Of a stretch of 64,000 bases of DNA, positions 9,525-18,877 are shown one piece after another (positions within the stretch are counted from its first letter, which is position 1; every line of letters starts with the position of its first letter). A program made the position numbers and the translations under genes. Under the pieces are notes generated by a model. It was not told where the DNA came from and ran no database searches. It was given only the letters and a program-made list of their open reading frames with translations. The stretch is from contig NZ_JAJFAW010000006.1 in assembly GCF_020711255.1 (NCBI RefSeq), forward strand, positions 1 through 64,000, given 5' to 3'. The DNA comes from Hymenobacter plasmatis (GTDB lineage: Bacteria > Bacteroidota > Bacteroidia > Cytophagales > Hymenobacteraceae).

Positions 9525-9676
9525 AGCTCAATATTGGGTAGTGGGGTGGAAGCACCTTGCTTGTGCGCATTATCACGCATTATCACGCATTACAGCCTTT
9601 GTACCGCTTTGTATGGCTTTGTTTCGCATCAGGGGGCAACACACATTGTCATTTTAGGCAGTGTATATGTGCTGGG
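9525..9676. other. Spacer with short tandem repeats
   Basis: Gene-free spacer. It holds one AGCTCAA heptamer (9525-9531), a 10-base unit GCATTATCAC repeated about 2.6 times near 9567-9592, and a CTTTGTA/GCTTTG-type direct repeat just after. No convincing coding frame or promoter is visible. Confidence 0.45.
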
Positions 9677-11161
9677 TTAAGCTAGTGCATGACTGCCCTT
9701 ATCGGTTAAAATGTAAGCCTGTTTGACACTTTTGGGGGCATCAGGAATAGTAAAGGCTAAATACCCTAATTCCACTAGCGGTGCCAAATACCTGGTTGAG
9801 TTAGCGGGTGAAGCCCCGAGCCCGATATGGCTTAGAATCTCTTTGCGTGTCCGGGGCTGCTGGCAGTAGCGCAAAATTTGTTGCTCTCGAATGGTTAACG
9901 GACGCATTACAAAATCTGGATGCACAGGTAAAATTGTGAGAAAATAAGAATGCGCTTCGTCCATCTCAAATACAGGTGGCCGGGAGCCATTCACCTGCAT
10001 GGCTCGGCGAATTTTGGGCAGGCCTGTGGCACGGCCCTCCGTCAGGTGCAACTCGCGCAGGAAGTCACCGACGCGGCGGTTGCGATAATCCCGCGAAACG
10101 ATACGAGCCTGGGTGAGCATTTGCGGCGTGACGGGCGGTAGGGCGCCCGGATAACTGAGAATTTCCAACTGCGTGGGACGCACGTTTACCTCAATGGTTT
10201 GCTGACTCTCGTAGCTGCGGTGGTACACCGCATTGGCCAGTGCCTCTTCTACCGCATCATAAGGGTAGTTGAAGAAACGCCGTGCTTCTGCCTGGCCCGA
10301 GACTTTCTGCACTTCTTCCTGTAATACTTGATTGCGCAGGTATTCCAGTACCTGCCGTAGCTGTCGATGTAGTGGCCCAGTGAAGCGTTTTTCCGTGAAC
10401 TGGTCGCCTATCTCGTCGTGATAAATAATTACCTCGATGACAGCTCCTCGAAAGAACCGTTCTGGTTGCTCGTTGAACATGAGAAGCGCGATGTTTAACG
10501 GTTTCAGGTACTCGGGCGGGCCACTTACCAAACGCATCTGCTCGCAGAGTGTAACAAAAGGCATTGTTTCGGCTTCTGCGGCTAGATTGCTTTTGATTTC
10601 GCGCAAGAAGTCCCGTATAAGTGCCGGGCTTAAGTCGCTTATATTAGCTTGGTGGTTGATGCGGTCGTCGAAAGGAACTTTGGCAGCTAGCTCAAGTAAG
10701 CGCTGTTCATCAGCTTCAGTGCGCACCTGCACCGTGTTGGCAAAGTGCCGCACCCAATACACTTTCTGGCTTTTGGAATCCTTGCCTATCGATAGCGGCG
10801 CTTTATAAGGCCGAGTCTGACCACCCGGAATCCAAATGATAAGCAACCATTGGCCTTGATATTCTACCGGTTCGGCAACCGGGAAATAATGCGGGGTAAT
10901 CAGATAGCAGAGTTGCAGCAGTTCTTTCTGAATCTTATCGAGCTGATTGGCTGGCAATCCTTGCGGGGGCAATACTGGGCGACCATCTTGCTCCTTTATG
11001 CCCACGATAACATAGCCTCCGCCCCAATTGTTGATATCGTTAGCGAAGGCACAGATAGAGTGCAACACATCCTCAGGGTTCCATCCAGCCTTGAATTCTA
11101 ACCGTTCCCATTCCACCGTGTGGCCGGTCAGTAGTTCCTTGATATTGACGGGTAATCCCAT
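9677..11161 (-). CDS. AlbA_2/Schlafen-type putative DNA-binding and ATP-binding protein
   Basis: Protein of 494 residues. The N-terminal part (about 10-130) is an AlbA_2 domain: EWERLEFKAGWNPEDVLHSI, then CAFANDINNWGGGYVIVGIK. The middle (about 290-400) resembles the HATPase_c_4 domain of putative ATP-dependent helicase/regulator proteins (DAVEEALANAVYHRSYE; LPKIRRAMQ). The C-terminus (about 430-490) looks like a winged helix (LTIREQQILRYCQQPRTRKE). Start is set at Met 11161 (MGLPVNIKELL), the typical beginning of this family; another ATG lies seven codons upstream. Codon use is less GC-biased than the neighbours, hinting at transfer. The family is often called a transcriptional regulator; a defence role is possible but not shown here. 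Confidence 0.85.
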   Translation of the reverse strand: MGLPVNIKELLTGHTVEWERLEFKAGWNPEDVLHSICAFANDINNWGGGYVIVGIKEQDGRPVLPPQGLPANQLDKIQKELLQLCYLITPHYFPVAEPVEYQGQWLLIIWIPGGQTRPYKAPLSIGKDSKSQKVYWVRHFANTVQVRTEADEQRLLELAAKVPFDDRINHQANISDLSPALIRDFLREIKSNLAAEAETMPFVTLCEQMRLVSGPPEYLKPLNIALLMFNEQPERFFRGAVIEVIIYHDEIGDQFTEKRFTGPLHRQLRQVLEYLRNQVLQEEVQKVSGQAEARRFFNYPYDAVEEALANAVYHRSYESQQTIEVNVRPTQLEILSYPGALPPVTPQMLTQARIVSRDYRNRRVGDFLRELHLTEGRATGLPKIRRAMQVNGSRPPVFEMDEAHSYFLTILPVHPDFVMRPLTIREQQILRYCQQPRTRKEILSHIGLGASPANSTRYLAPLVELGYLAFTIPDAPKSVKQAYILTDKGSHALA

Positions 11162-11243
11162 GGCAGAATGCGTGATAAACAAAACGACCGGGTGCTCCGG
11201 CCGTTTGTTGTCAAAGAGTTAGCAAAGTAGTTTACATCCCGGA

Positions 11244-13373
11244 CTATTCTCCCAGCTTCCCCAAAATCTCCTGCGCTGCCGTTGCAATCACCGTTCCCGG
11301 GCCGTACACGCCGGCCACGCCGGCCGCATACAGAAACGGATAATCCTGAGCTGGAATCACGCCGCCGGCGATGACCAGAATATCTTCGCGGCCGAGCTGC
11401 TTGAGTTCCGTGAGCAGCTGTGGGAGCAGGGTTTTGTGGCCGGCGGCGAGGCTGCTCACGCCCACCACGTGCACGTCGTTGTCGGCGGCCTGGCGGGCTA
11501 CTTCGGCGGGAGTTTGGAAGAGGGGCGCAATGTCCACGTCGAAGCCCACGTCGGCGAAGCTGGTGGCGATGATTTTGGCGCCGCGGTCGTGGCCGTCCTG
11601 GCCCATTTTGGCTACCAGCATGCGGGGGCGGCGGCCTTCGCGGGCAGCAAAAGATTCGGCGGCGGCGCGGGCCTTGGCAAATTCCTGGTCGTAGTCCATT
11701 TCGCTGCTGTAAACGCCTGTCACGGTGCGGGTAGTGGCCTGGTGGCGGCCGTAGGCCACTTCCAGGGCGTCGGAGATTTCGCCCAGCGTGGCGCGCACTC
11801 GGGCGGCATCCACGGCCAGCGCCAGCAGGTTATTGCCGCCTGTCTGGGCGGCGTCGGTGAGGGCGGCCAGGGCAGCTTGCACGGCGGCCGTGTCGCGGGT
11901 GGCCCGTATCTGGTTGAGCCGCTCAATCTGGCTGGTGCGCACGGCGTCGTTGTCGATGTCGAGCACCTCCACCTCCGTTTTCTCGGTGGTCTTGTACTTG
12001 TTCACGCCCACGATGATTTCCTTGCCCGAGTCGATGCGGGCCTGCTTGCGAGCCGCGGCTTCCTCGATGCGCAGCTTGGGCAGGCCGGTTTCGATGGCCT
12101 TGGCCATGCCGCCCAGCTCCTCCACTTCCTGGATGAGGGCCCAGGCTTTGTCAGCCAGCTCGTGGGTAAGGGTTTCCACGTAGTAGGAGCCGCCCCAGGG
12201 GTCTACTACTTTGGTGATATCAGTTTCGTGCTGCAGGTAGAGCTGCGTGTTGCGGGCAATGCGCGCCGAGAAGTCGGTGGGCAGGGCAATGGCCTCGTCG
12301 AGGGCGTTGGTGTGCAGGCTCTGGGTGCCACCGAGCACAGCGGCCAGCGCCTCGATGGCGGTGCGGGCCACGTTGTTGTACGGGTCCTGCTCGGTGAGCG
12401 AGTAGCCCGAGGTCTGGCAGTGCGTGCGCAGGGCCAGGCTTTTGGGGTTGGTGGGATTGAACTGCTTCATGAGCTTGGCCCAGAGCAGGCGGCCGGCCCG
12501 CAGCTTGGCAATCTCCATGAAGTGCGGCATGCCAATGGCCCAGAAAAAGGACAGGCGCGGGGCAAACTCGTCAATCTTCATGCCCGCCGCGAGGCCGGCA
12601 CGCACGTATTCCAGGCCGTCGGCCAGGGTGTAGGCCAGCTCAAGGTCGGCAGTAGCGCCGGCTTCCTGCATGTGGTAGCCCGAGATGCTGATGGAGTTGA
12701 ACTTAGGCATGTTCGCCGCCGTGTAGCTGAAAATATCGGCGATGATGCGCATGCTCGGCGCCGGCGGGTAGATGTAGGTGTTGCGCACCATAAACTCCTT
12801 CAGAATGTCGTTCTGAATGGTGCCGGCCAGCTTGTCGGGCGTCACACCCTGCTCCTCGGCGGCCACAATGTAGAAGGCCAGCACCGGCAGTACCGCCCCG
12901 TTCATGGTCATCGACACCGACATCTCGCCAAGCGGAATCTGGTCGAAGAGGATTTTCATGTCCTCCACCGAGTCGATGGCCACGCCGGCCTTGCCCACGT
13001 CGCCCTGCACCCGCGGGTGGTCGGAATCGTAGCCCCGGTGTGTGGCCAGGTCAAACGCCACGCTCAGGCCCTTTTGCCCACCGGCCAGGTTGCGGCGGTA
13101 GAAGGCATTGCTGGCCTCGGCCGTGGAGAAGCCCGCGTACTGCCGAATGGTCCACGGATTCTGCACGTACATGCTGGCGTAGGGCCCGCGCAGATACGGC
13201 GCCTGGCCCGCCCCAAAACCCAGGTGGTCGAGCCCGGCCACGTCGGCCGGGGTGTACACGGGCTTCACCGCAATGCCCTCGGGCGTGAGCGTGGCAGCAG
13301 TTTCAGCCGCAACCGGCGCAGCGCTGGGAGCGGGAGCCGCGTCGTAGGGAATAGTGGAGAAATCGGGTTTCAT
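11244..13373 (-). CDS. mutB: Methylmalonyl-CoA mutase large subunit
   Basis: Adenosylcobalamin-dependent mutase interconverting succinyl-CoA and (R)-methylmalonyl-CoA in propionate metabolism. Length 709. The catalytic barrel holds [20 protein letters not shown] (about 62-81), and [15 protein letters not shown]. The C-terminal B12-binding domain has [12 protein letters not shown] with the lower ligand His595, followed by GVSSLAAGH and VIAGGVIP. The gene lies downstream of mutA on the same strand with a family A repeat in the 141-base gap. The cobalamin adenosyltransferase at 61340 would make its cofactor. Long opposite-strand frames over it are shadows. Confidence 0.98.
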   Translation of the reverse strand: MKPDFSTIPYDAAPAPSAAPVAAETAATLTPEGIAVKPVYTPADVAGLDHLGFGAGQAPYLRGPYASMYVQNPWTIRQYAGFSTAEASNAFYRRNLAGGQKGLSVAFDLATHRGYDSDHPRVQGDVGKAGVAIDSVEDMKILFDQIPLGEMSVSMTMNGAVLPVLAFYIVAAEEQGVTPDKLAGTIQNDILKEFMVRNTYIYPPAPSMRIIADIFSYTAANMPKFNSISISGYHMQEAGATADLELAYTLADGLEYVRAGLAAGMKIDEFAPRLSFFWAIGMPHFMEIAKLRAGRLLWAKLMKQFNPTNPKSLALRTHCQTSGYSLTEQDPYNNVARTAIEALAAVLGGTQSLHTNALDEAIALPTDFSARIARNTQLYLQHETDITKVVDPWGGSYYVETLTHELADKAWALIQEVEELGGMAKAIETGLPKLRIEEAAARKQARIDSGKEIIVGVNKYKTTEKTEVEVLDIDNDAVRTSQIERLNQIRATRDTAAVQAALAALTDAAQTGGNNLLALAVDAARVRATLGEISDALEVAYGRHQATTRTVTGVYSSEMDYDQEFAKARAAAESFAAREGRRPRMLVAKMGQDGHDRGAKIIATSFADVGFDVDIAPLFQTPAEVARQAADNDVHVVGVSSLAAGHKTLLPQLLTELKQLGREDILVIAGGVIPAQDYPFLYAAGVAGVYGPGTVIATAAQEILGKLGE

Positions 13374-13396
13374 TTTGATTCAATGAATAATAAGGC

Positions 13397-13487
13397 CGTC
13401 ATGCAGAGCGAAGTCGAAGCATCTCGCCCGCTTCGTTGAGTTGATTACTTGAGCACGCGAGATGCTTCGGCTTCGCTCAGCATGACG
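13397..13487. repeat. Family A repeat, copy 3 (between mutA and mutB)
   Basis: Single-hairpin form: GTCATGCAGAGCGAAGTCGA from 13398 pairs with a complement ending CATGACG near 13487 (GAGATGCTTCGGCTTCGCTCAGCATGAC type, shown here in part). The arms differ at a few positions. It sits inside the mut operon, so its RNA hairpin may alter the ratio of the two subunits. Confidence 0.82.
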
Positions 13488-13514
13488 TTCAATAGTTTCG
13501 CACCAAGACCTTGC

Positions 13515-15296
13515 CTAGCGGCCCTGCAGGCGGTCGAGCACTTGCTCTGTGGTGTAGCCCTGCACCTTCATTTCCTGGAAGCCAAACACCCGCACGGCTT
13601 CCTGCAGCGTGGGCATGTCGGAGCTGAGCAGCGTGGGCGGAATGAACACCTGCTTCTCGGTCGGAATCTGGTAGATGAAGCGGGCAAAACGCTGGAATTG
13701 CTCGGGCGTGGCGTACATCAGCGTGGCTTCTTCGGGCGATGAGTACAGCAGCGACAGGGTGCCCGGCGGGTGGCTGGCCGCAATCTCGGGCCGCTCGTGG
13801 GGCTGCAGCATATTCAGAAACGACTCCAGAATAATCTGGTTGGTATTGGTGCCCAGCAGTACCACGGCCGCGCGCTTGCTCTTCTTTTCCCGGCGCTCAA
13901 AGTGCAGGGCCGTGGCCAGGCGCAGCACCTCGGTGGGGTAGGTGGCGCGCGTCACATCGAAGGCCGCCGAGCGCAGCAGCTTCTTTGGGTGGAAGCTGAA
14001 CCGCTCCCCGCGCTGCTGGAAGCGGTTGGTGCCCACCACCACCTGCTGCCCGCTCGCAATGCGCCGGAACGTTTCGGTGGCCACTTCTTTGATTTCTTCC
14101 AGCATCTGGCCCCGCACCTGCGGCAGCCCACCGGCCGCCTCCATGCGCTGAAACAGCACCCAGGCCTCGCGAGCAAGCTGGTCGGTCAGGGTTTCGATGA
14201 AGTAGGAACCCGCGGCGGGGTCCTGCACCCGGCCCAGGCCCGACTCTTCGCGCAGCAGCACCGACAGGTTGCGCGCCAAGCGGCCCGAAAAGTCATTAGG
14301 CTCGGCAAAAAGACTGTCGAAGGGAGCCACCGACAACGTATCGGCGCCGCCCAGCACGGCGCTCATGGCCTCGGTGGTGTGGCGCAGCAGGTTGGTGTGC
14401 GGGTCGAGGGTGGTTTGCGTCCAGGTGGCGGTGTGGGCGTGAATGCGCAGGCGTTGGTTCAACGTAGCTGGCAGGCCATAGGCGTGCAGCAGCGTGGCCC
14501 AGAGCCGGCGCAGCGCCCGCAGCTTGGCTATCTCAGGAAAATAGCTGGGGCCGATAGCTACGTGCAGATGCATGGAAGCCGCTACCTGAGTTGGGCTGAT
14601 TTCGGCGTTGGGCAACTCGGCCAGCAAGGCGGCGGCCGTGTTCAGGCTGAAGGCAATTTGCTGGGTGGCCGTCGCGCCCCGGTTGCCAAAAAAAGCGCCG
14701 TTCACAGCCAGCGTGGGGAAATCAGGCATGCCCGTGGTCAGGCTCACGCAGCGGCGCAGGGCCGTGCGGTAGTCAGATAGCTCGGCGCCTTCGGGCATAG
14801 CCCCGGGCGAGAAGCGCAGGAAACCGCGCAGCGCCGTGCCAGGCGCGGCTTCTACCAGTTGGCGCAACAGCTCATCGGGGCCAGTAGTCACGGTGTAGCC
14901 GATGTAGGTGTGGGCCAGTGGCAGTTGCTCGGCCAGGTAGTGCACGGCGAATGCCGGCGCATCCGTGAGCACGAAATGGATGCCATCGGCGCCTTTGGCA
15001 AGCTCGGCCACGGCTTGGTCAATTTGGGCCCGGCCCTCACCAGCCGGCACCGTAATGGCGGGCACGTTCAGCCAGGGCGCTTGCGGGTGGGGCAGGGGAG
15101 CGGGCGGGCCCCCCAGAGCTGCCCAGGCTTCGCGGTGGTAGAAGGGTTCCACGCTGAAGCCATCGGGCAGGGGCCAGCGCAGGGTGGCCGGGTCCTGGCC
15201 TTTGAGGTCGCGGGTCAGGCGGGCCTGCCACTCCGCTGTTGTCACGGCCGGAAATTCAGCGAAAGAAACGGGCGTGGCCACGGGGGTATCAGACAT
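13515..15296 (-). CDS. mutA: Methylmalonyl-CoA mutase small subunit
   Basis: Non-catalytic partner of MutB in the heterodimer. Length 593. It shares the mutase barrel fold (for example HLHVAIGPSYFPEIAKLRAL, HTNLLRHTTEAMSAVLGG, and DPAAGSYFIETLTDQLA) but the C-terminal domain lacks the DxHxxG cobalamin ligand motif, as expected for the small subunit. Start ATG 15294-15296. It is the first gene of the leftward mutA-mutB pair. The 360-base divergent spacer upstream should hold its promoter, but I cannot pick one with confidence. Confidence 0.95.
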   Translation of the reverse strand: MSDTPVATPVSFAEFPAVTTAEWQARLTRDLKGQDPATLRWPLPDGFSVEPFYHREAWAALGGPPAPLPHPQAPWLNVPAITVPAGEGRAQIDQAVAELAKGADGIHFVLTDAPAFAVHYLAEQLPLAHTYIGYTVTTGPDELLRQLVEAAPGTALRGFLRFSPGAMPEGAELSDYRTALRRCVSLTTGMPDFPTLAVNGAFFGNRGATATQQIAFSLNTAAALLAELPNAEISPTQVAASMHLHVAIGPSYFPEIAKLRALRRLWATLLHAYGLPATLNQRLRIHAHTATWTQTTLDPHTNLLRHTTEAMSAVLGGADTLSVAPFDSLFAEPNDFSGRLARNLSVLLREESGLGRVQDPAAGSYFIETLTDQLAREAWVLFQRMEAAGGLPQVRGQMLEEIKEVATETFRRIASGQQVVVGTNRFQQRGERFSFHPKKLLRSAAFDVTRATYPTEVLRLATALHFERREKKSKRAAVVLLGTNTNQIILESFLNMLQPHERPEIAASHPPGTLSLLYSSPEEATLMYATPEQFQRFARFIYQIPTEKQVFIPPTLLSSDMPTLQEAVRVFGFQEMKVQGYTTEQVLDRLQGR

Positions 15297-15656
15297 AAAT
15301 TTTAGAGGCTTTTTCTGCTAACAGCACAGCGGCACTTGAAGAATACGTGCAACCATCCAAAACAGGGCGAAAGATACCGCGCGTGCCCCAATGCGGCCAG
15401 TGCCGAGCTCTACAGAGTGCGCGGCAAACTACTCGCTGTTGCCGCAAGTAGCTCAAGTTGCCCAGCTGCGGGCGCGGGTTTTGGAGGAAAGCACGGCGAC
15501 GCCACGGCTCCTTTTTACGGGGCGCTGCAAGCTTCAGCCCACTATTTAAATGTTGAGCTTAGCATCGGTAGCGCATACCAGCGCCGTAGCTTTGCCCTGC
15601 ACTTCTTTGGCCCTACTGGCTTCTTAATTAATCCCTGTCCCTACTACTTCTCTGGA
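15297..15656. other. Divergent spacer upstream of mutA and an outer-membrane gene
   Basis: Spacer without a supported gene. It contains TAGCTTTG (15587-15594), a perfect -7 box 62 bases before the rightward ATG but without a properly spaced -33 TTG, and both heptamer orientations (AGCTCAA at 15450-15456, TTGAGCT at 15553-15559). A rightward frame continues upstream through it but shows no coding character. Confidence 0.45.
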
Positions 15657-16928
15657 ATGAACAAAAATCTACCTGCTGCCTTCGCACTGCTGTGTTTGTT
15701 TTCGATGGCAATTTATAGCCCCAGTGCCCGGGCCCAGACCAACTTCCGCCCGGGTTACGTGTTACCCCTCACCGGCGACACGCTGCGTGGCGAAGTAGAC
15801 TCCCGCGAGGGCCGCGCCAATGCGCAACGCTGCCGCTTCCGGCCCACTGCGCAGGCCGAGGCAACAACTTATCTGCCGGACCAGCTCCGGGCCTATGGTT
15901 TCACAGCAGAAAACCGGCACTACCGCAGCATGACGGTGGCTATAGACAAGGCTGCACCCCAGTCCTTCTTTCTGGAGGTGCTGGTAGACGGGCCAGCAAG
16001 CTTGTTTTTCTTGCGCGATGCCGAGCAGCGTGAAAATTATTATGTGGTTTCGCCCAATTACCCACTAACCCTCCTGCCACACGGAATGGTGCAAGCCCTG
16101 CGCGACAACCAACCGGTTATGCAGGTCCAAACTGCCTACCGCAACATTCTGTCGGCTTCGCTAGCCGGCTGCCAGGTGGTGCAAAAGCAACTGCCGCGCC
16201 TGGCATTCCAGGAAAGTGCCTTGATTAAAGTAGTATCGACCTACAACACAGAATGTGCAGGCTACCGGCCTTCCCGGCCTCAACCAAGTGGGGCTACGTC
16301 ACACGTTTCCATTGGCATTATGGCCGGTGGAGTGCAGCATTCAATGACTTATACGGGCTTTCCCTTCAAGGCTGGCGAGAGCTTCGAACGCACGCACACT
16401 GGCATCGCGGTTGGGCCGGTTTTGCAATACCGAACCAGCCGGCTTGGCCAACGGCTTTCAATTGTTGCGGCTGTGCTATACGAGCCTGAGAAGTATGAGA
16501 TTGAGGGTGAAGGCAGGAGCTCCAACGGCTTTGCCGGACTTCGCTTTAGGCATCGTTTCGACCTGGCTTACCTGCGTTTGCCAGTAATGGTACGCTATAC
16601 CTACCCCCGAGGTAAGGTGGCTCCGATGGCCGAAGCAGGCTTCACGGTGGCCTATGCGGTTAAAGAAAATACCAGTGCCGAGGAAATGGACCGCTATGGG
16701 ACGTATTCGCCATCGCAGCCAACCAATGTCGGCTCTACCGGTAAAGGGTTTAGCCCCGTACAAACCGGTTTTGCAGTTGGGCTTGGGCTGTATACCCATG
16801 TTGCTGGAGGCCGTGGTGTTTCGGCGCTGGTGCGGGCAGAAAAAGCGAATGGTTTCAGCAAAGCCATCGATGCCACTAGTACTATTTTGCACCTTTACGG
16901 CTTGATTAGCCTTGACCTAACCAAATAG
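15657..16928 (+). CDS. Outer-membrane beta-barrel protein
   Basis: Protein of 423 residues with a signal peptide (MNKNLPAAFALLCLFSMAIY, ending near ARAQ at 24). The N-terminal mature half (NFRPGYVLPLTGDTLRGEV and onward) is a domain often seen ahead of barrels in Hymenobacter-like genomes. The second half (from about 215) has alternating strands typical of an outer-membrane beta-barrel (PorT/OMP_b-brl type): SIGIMAGGVQHSMTY, GIAVGPVLQYRT, YLRLPVMVRYTY, FAVGLGLYTHV. The ATG at 15657 is chosen because it starts the signal peptide. The ligand is unknown. Confidence 0.8.
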   Translation: MNKNLPAAFALLCLFSMAIYSPSARAQTNFRPGYVLPLTGDTLRGEVDSREGRANAQRCRFRPTAQAEATTYLPDQLRAYGFTAENRHYRSMTVAIDKAAPQSFFLEVLVDGPASLFFLRDAEQRENYYVVSPNYPLTLLPHGMVQALRDNQPVMQVQTAYRNILSASLAGCQVVQKQLPRLAFQESALIKVVSTYNTECAGYRPSRPQPSGATSHVSIGIMAGGVQHSMTYTGFPFKAGESFERTHTGIAVGPVLQYRTSRLGQRLSIVAAVLYEPEKYEIEGEGRSSNGFAGLRFRHRFDLAYLRLPVMVRYTYPRGKVAPMAEAGFTVAYAVKENTSAEEMDRYGTYSPSQPTNVGSTGKGFSPVQTGFAVGLGLYTHVAGGRGVSALVRAEKANGFSKAIDATSTILHLYGLISLDLTK

Positions 16929-16990
16929 CCCAATTGCTGGCTCTTTGGGCTGGCAGTCACTGTCGCTGTTTTATCCATTTTCGTTTTCTG

Positions 16991-17752
16991 ATGCGCTTCC
17001 GTCGTCTAAGTTTCCCCCTGTTTCCCGTTTTAGCGCTGGCCTTGGCCGCTGGCTGCCAGCGGGCCGGCTATGCGCCCACGGCTCACTTTGCCCCCGCCAC
17101 CAGCCAAGTTGTGGGCAAAACCCAGGCGGAAGACCCGGCCGTGGCCGCGCTCATTGCGCCCTACCACGACCGGGTGACCAGCCAGATGCAGGAGGTAATC
17201 GGCAATGCGCCGGCGGCCCTGACTAAAATGCCCGGCGAGTCGCCGCTGGCCAATTTCGTGGCCGACCTGCAGCGCGCCCGCGCCAGCCAGGCCCTGGGCC
17301 AGCCCATCCCGCTGGGCGTGATGACCAACGGCGGCCTGCGCGCGGGCTTCGCGGCGGGACCCATTACCCTGGGCTCGGTGTTTGAGCTGATGCCGTTTGA
17401 GAACGAACTGGTGGTGCTGGATGCGCCGGGCCCGGTGGTGCAGCAGCTTTTTGAGTACGCCGCCCACATCAAGATGGCCGTATCCGGCGCTACCTACGCC
17501 GTCACCTTCGACGGCCTGCCCAAGGACATCCGCATCGGTGGCCAGCCCTTCGACCCCAATCAGGACAAAACCTGGCCCATTGCCATTTCCGACTACCTGG
17601 CCACGGGCGGCGACAACATGGTGTTCTTTAAAACCCTGACGCCCCGCCACACCAACATCCTGCTCCGCACCGCCATTGCCGACCACATCCGGGCCCTCAC
17701 CAAGGCCGGCCAACCCGTAACGGCTAAGGTAGAAGGCCGCGTGAAACAGTAA
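16991..17752 (+). CDS. 5'-nucleotidase C-terminal domain lipoprotein
   Basis: Lipoprotein of 253 residues (signal MRFRRLSFPLFPVLALALAA followed by Cys, lipobox LAAGC). The rest matches the 5'-nucleotidase C-terminal, substrate-binding domain: MPGESPLANFVADLQRA, MTNGGLRAG, LGSVFELMPFENELVVLD, and a final DYLATGGDNMVFF containing the usual aromatic region. It lacks the metallophosphatase domain, which is encoded by the next gene 30 bases downstream. Together they rebuild a periplasmic UshA-like 5'-nucleotidase from two chains. The ATG at 16991 starts the signal sequence; the upstream TTG is unlikely. Confidence 0.9.
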   Translation: MRFRRLSFPLFPVLALALAAGCQRAGYAPTAHFAPATSQVVGKTQAEDPAVAALIAPYHDRVTSQMQEVIGNAPAALTKMPGESPLANFVADLQRARASQALGQPIPLGVMTNGGLRAGFAAGPITLGSVFELMPFENELVVLDAPGPVVQQLFEYAAHIKMAVSGATYAVTFDGLPKDIRIGGQPFDPNQDKTWPIAISDYLATGGDNMVFFKTLTPRHTNILLRTAIADHIRALTKAGQPVTAKVEGRVKQ

Positions 17753-17782
17753 CCAGCCAGGACCCTTATTTCCTCTATTTCG

Positions 17783-18724
17783 ATGACTACTCGCCGCGAT
17801 TTTCTTCGTCAATCCTTGCTCGGCACGGCCGGCCTCACCGTGCTCAGCGGCCTGGCTAATTCGGCCGAAGCCGCCGTGAATGCCAAGGCCCCGGTAAAGC
17901 TCACCATCCTGCACACCAACGACATGCACTCGCGCATCGAGCCCTTTCCCGACAACGGCGGGCAGTGGGCCGGGCTGGGCGGCATGGCGCGGCGTGCGGC
18001 CCTTATCAAAGACATTCGCAGCAAAGAGCCCAACGTCCTGCTGCTCGATTCGGGCGACATCTTCCAGGGCACGCCGTACTTCAACTTCTTTGGCGGGGAG
18101 CTGGAATACAAGCTCATGAGCCAGATGAACTACGACGCCAGCACGCTGGGCAACCACGACTTCGACAACGGCCTCGAAGGCCTGCAGCGCCAGCTGCCCA
18201 ATGCCACTTTCCCGTTCCTCATTGCCAACTACGACTTCTCGAAAACGCCCCTGGCTGGGCGCTTTGCCCCTTATAAGGTGTTTGAGAAGCAAGGCATCCG
18301 CATCGGCGTGTTTGGCCTGGGCATTGAGCTGACTGGTTTGGTGAGCGACAAGAATTTCGGCAGCACCGTGTACCTCGACCCGGTGGCCAAAGCCAAGGAA
18401 ATGGTGACGCAGCTGCGCGGCCCCGAGAAGTGCGACCTGGTCATCTGCCTGTCGCACCTGGGCTACAAGTACGAGAGCGCCAAGCTCGACGACCGCAAGC
18501 TGGCGGCGCAGGTTTCGGGCATTGACCTGATACTGGGCGGCCACACCCACACCTTTATGGATGCGCCCGAACCCATCGCCAGCCCCGACGGCCGCTCCAC
18601 CCTGATTAACCAAGTGGGCTGGTCAGGTATAAATCTGGGCAGATTGGACTATGAATTTTCCCATAAAACCAAACGCGCGGGCTTAGCCAGTGCCTCGGTG
18701 GTGCCGGTTCGGGCAGCCTGTTAA
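17783..18724 (+). CDS. Metallophosphatase (5'-nucleotidase N-terminal half), Tat-exported
   Basis: Dinuclear-metal phosphoesterase of 313 residues, predicted to remove phosphate from nucleotides in the periplasm. The N-terminus TRRDFLRQSLLGTAGLTVLS is a twin-arginine signal (RRDFLRQ). Metal motifs in order: LHTNDMHSR (near 46-54), DSGDIFQGTP, GNHDFDNG, CLSHLGYK and GGHTHTF. It lacks the substrate-binding C-terminal domain supplied by the preceding lipoprotein. The two use different export signals (Tat here, lipoprotein there), so they must meet after export. Confidence 0.93.
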   Translation: MTTRRDFLRQSLLGTAGLTVLSGLANSAEAAVNAKAPVKLTILHTNDMHSRIEPFPDNGGQWAGLGGMARRAALIKDIRSKEPNVLLLDSGDIFQGTPYFNFFGGELEYKLMSQMNYDASTLGNHDFDNGLEGLQRQLPNATFPFLIANYDFSKTPLAGRFAPYKVFEKQGIRIGVFGLGIELTGLVSDKNFGSTVYLDPVAKAKEMVTQLRGPEKCDLVICLSHLGYKYESAKLDDRKLAAQVSGIDLILGGHTHTFMDAPEPIASPDGRSTLINQVGWSGINLGRLDYEFSHKTKRAGLASASVVPVRAAC

Positions 18725-18877
18725 AAGCACGACAAAAACAAGGGACTTCGGGCTTTTTTAAGTGCGGAGTTTTCCACAATTTTGTCCCCCCCTAAGAAAA
18801 ACTGGCTGCTGCGAAGTGGCTGCTTTTATCACTTTTTTCGCCTCCGGTCCGCACCCGGCTGTTGTCTAACTGCTCTC

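Noticed and set aside
9567..9592. CRISPR-like or other array at the 10-base repeats
   Set aside because: Only about 2.6 copies of a 10-base unit with no spacers; a simple tandem repeat.
11436..13439. Frame of 667 codons antisense to mutB
   Set aside because: Shadow of the mutase gene; low-complexity product rich in Gly, Val and His.
15336..15656. Extension of the outer-membrane gene to 15336
   Set aside because: The added residues precede a clear signal peptide and contain the spacer's promoter-like box; the real start is 15657.
18770..18778. Replication origin next to dnaA
   Set aside because: Only one DnaA-box-like TTTTCCACA was found and no AT-rich unwinding region; a regulatory site for dnaA is more likely.
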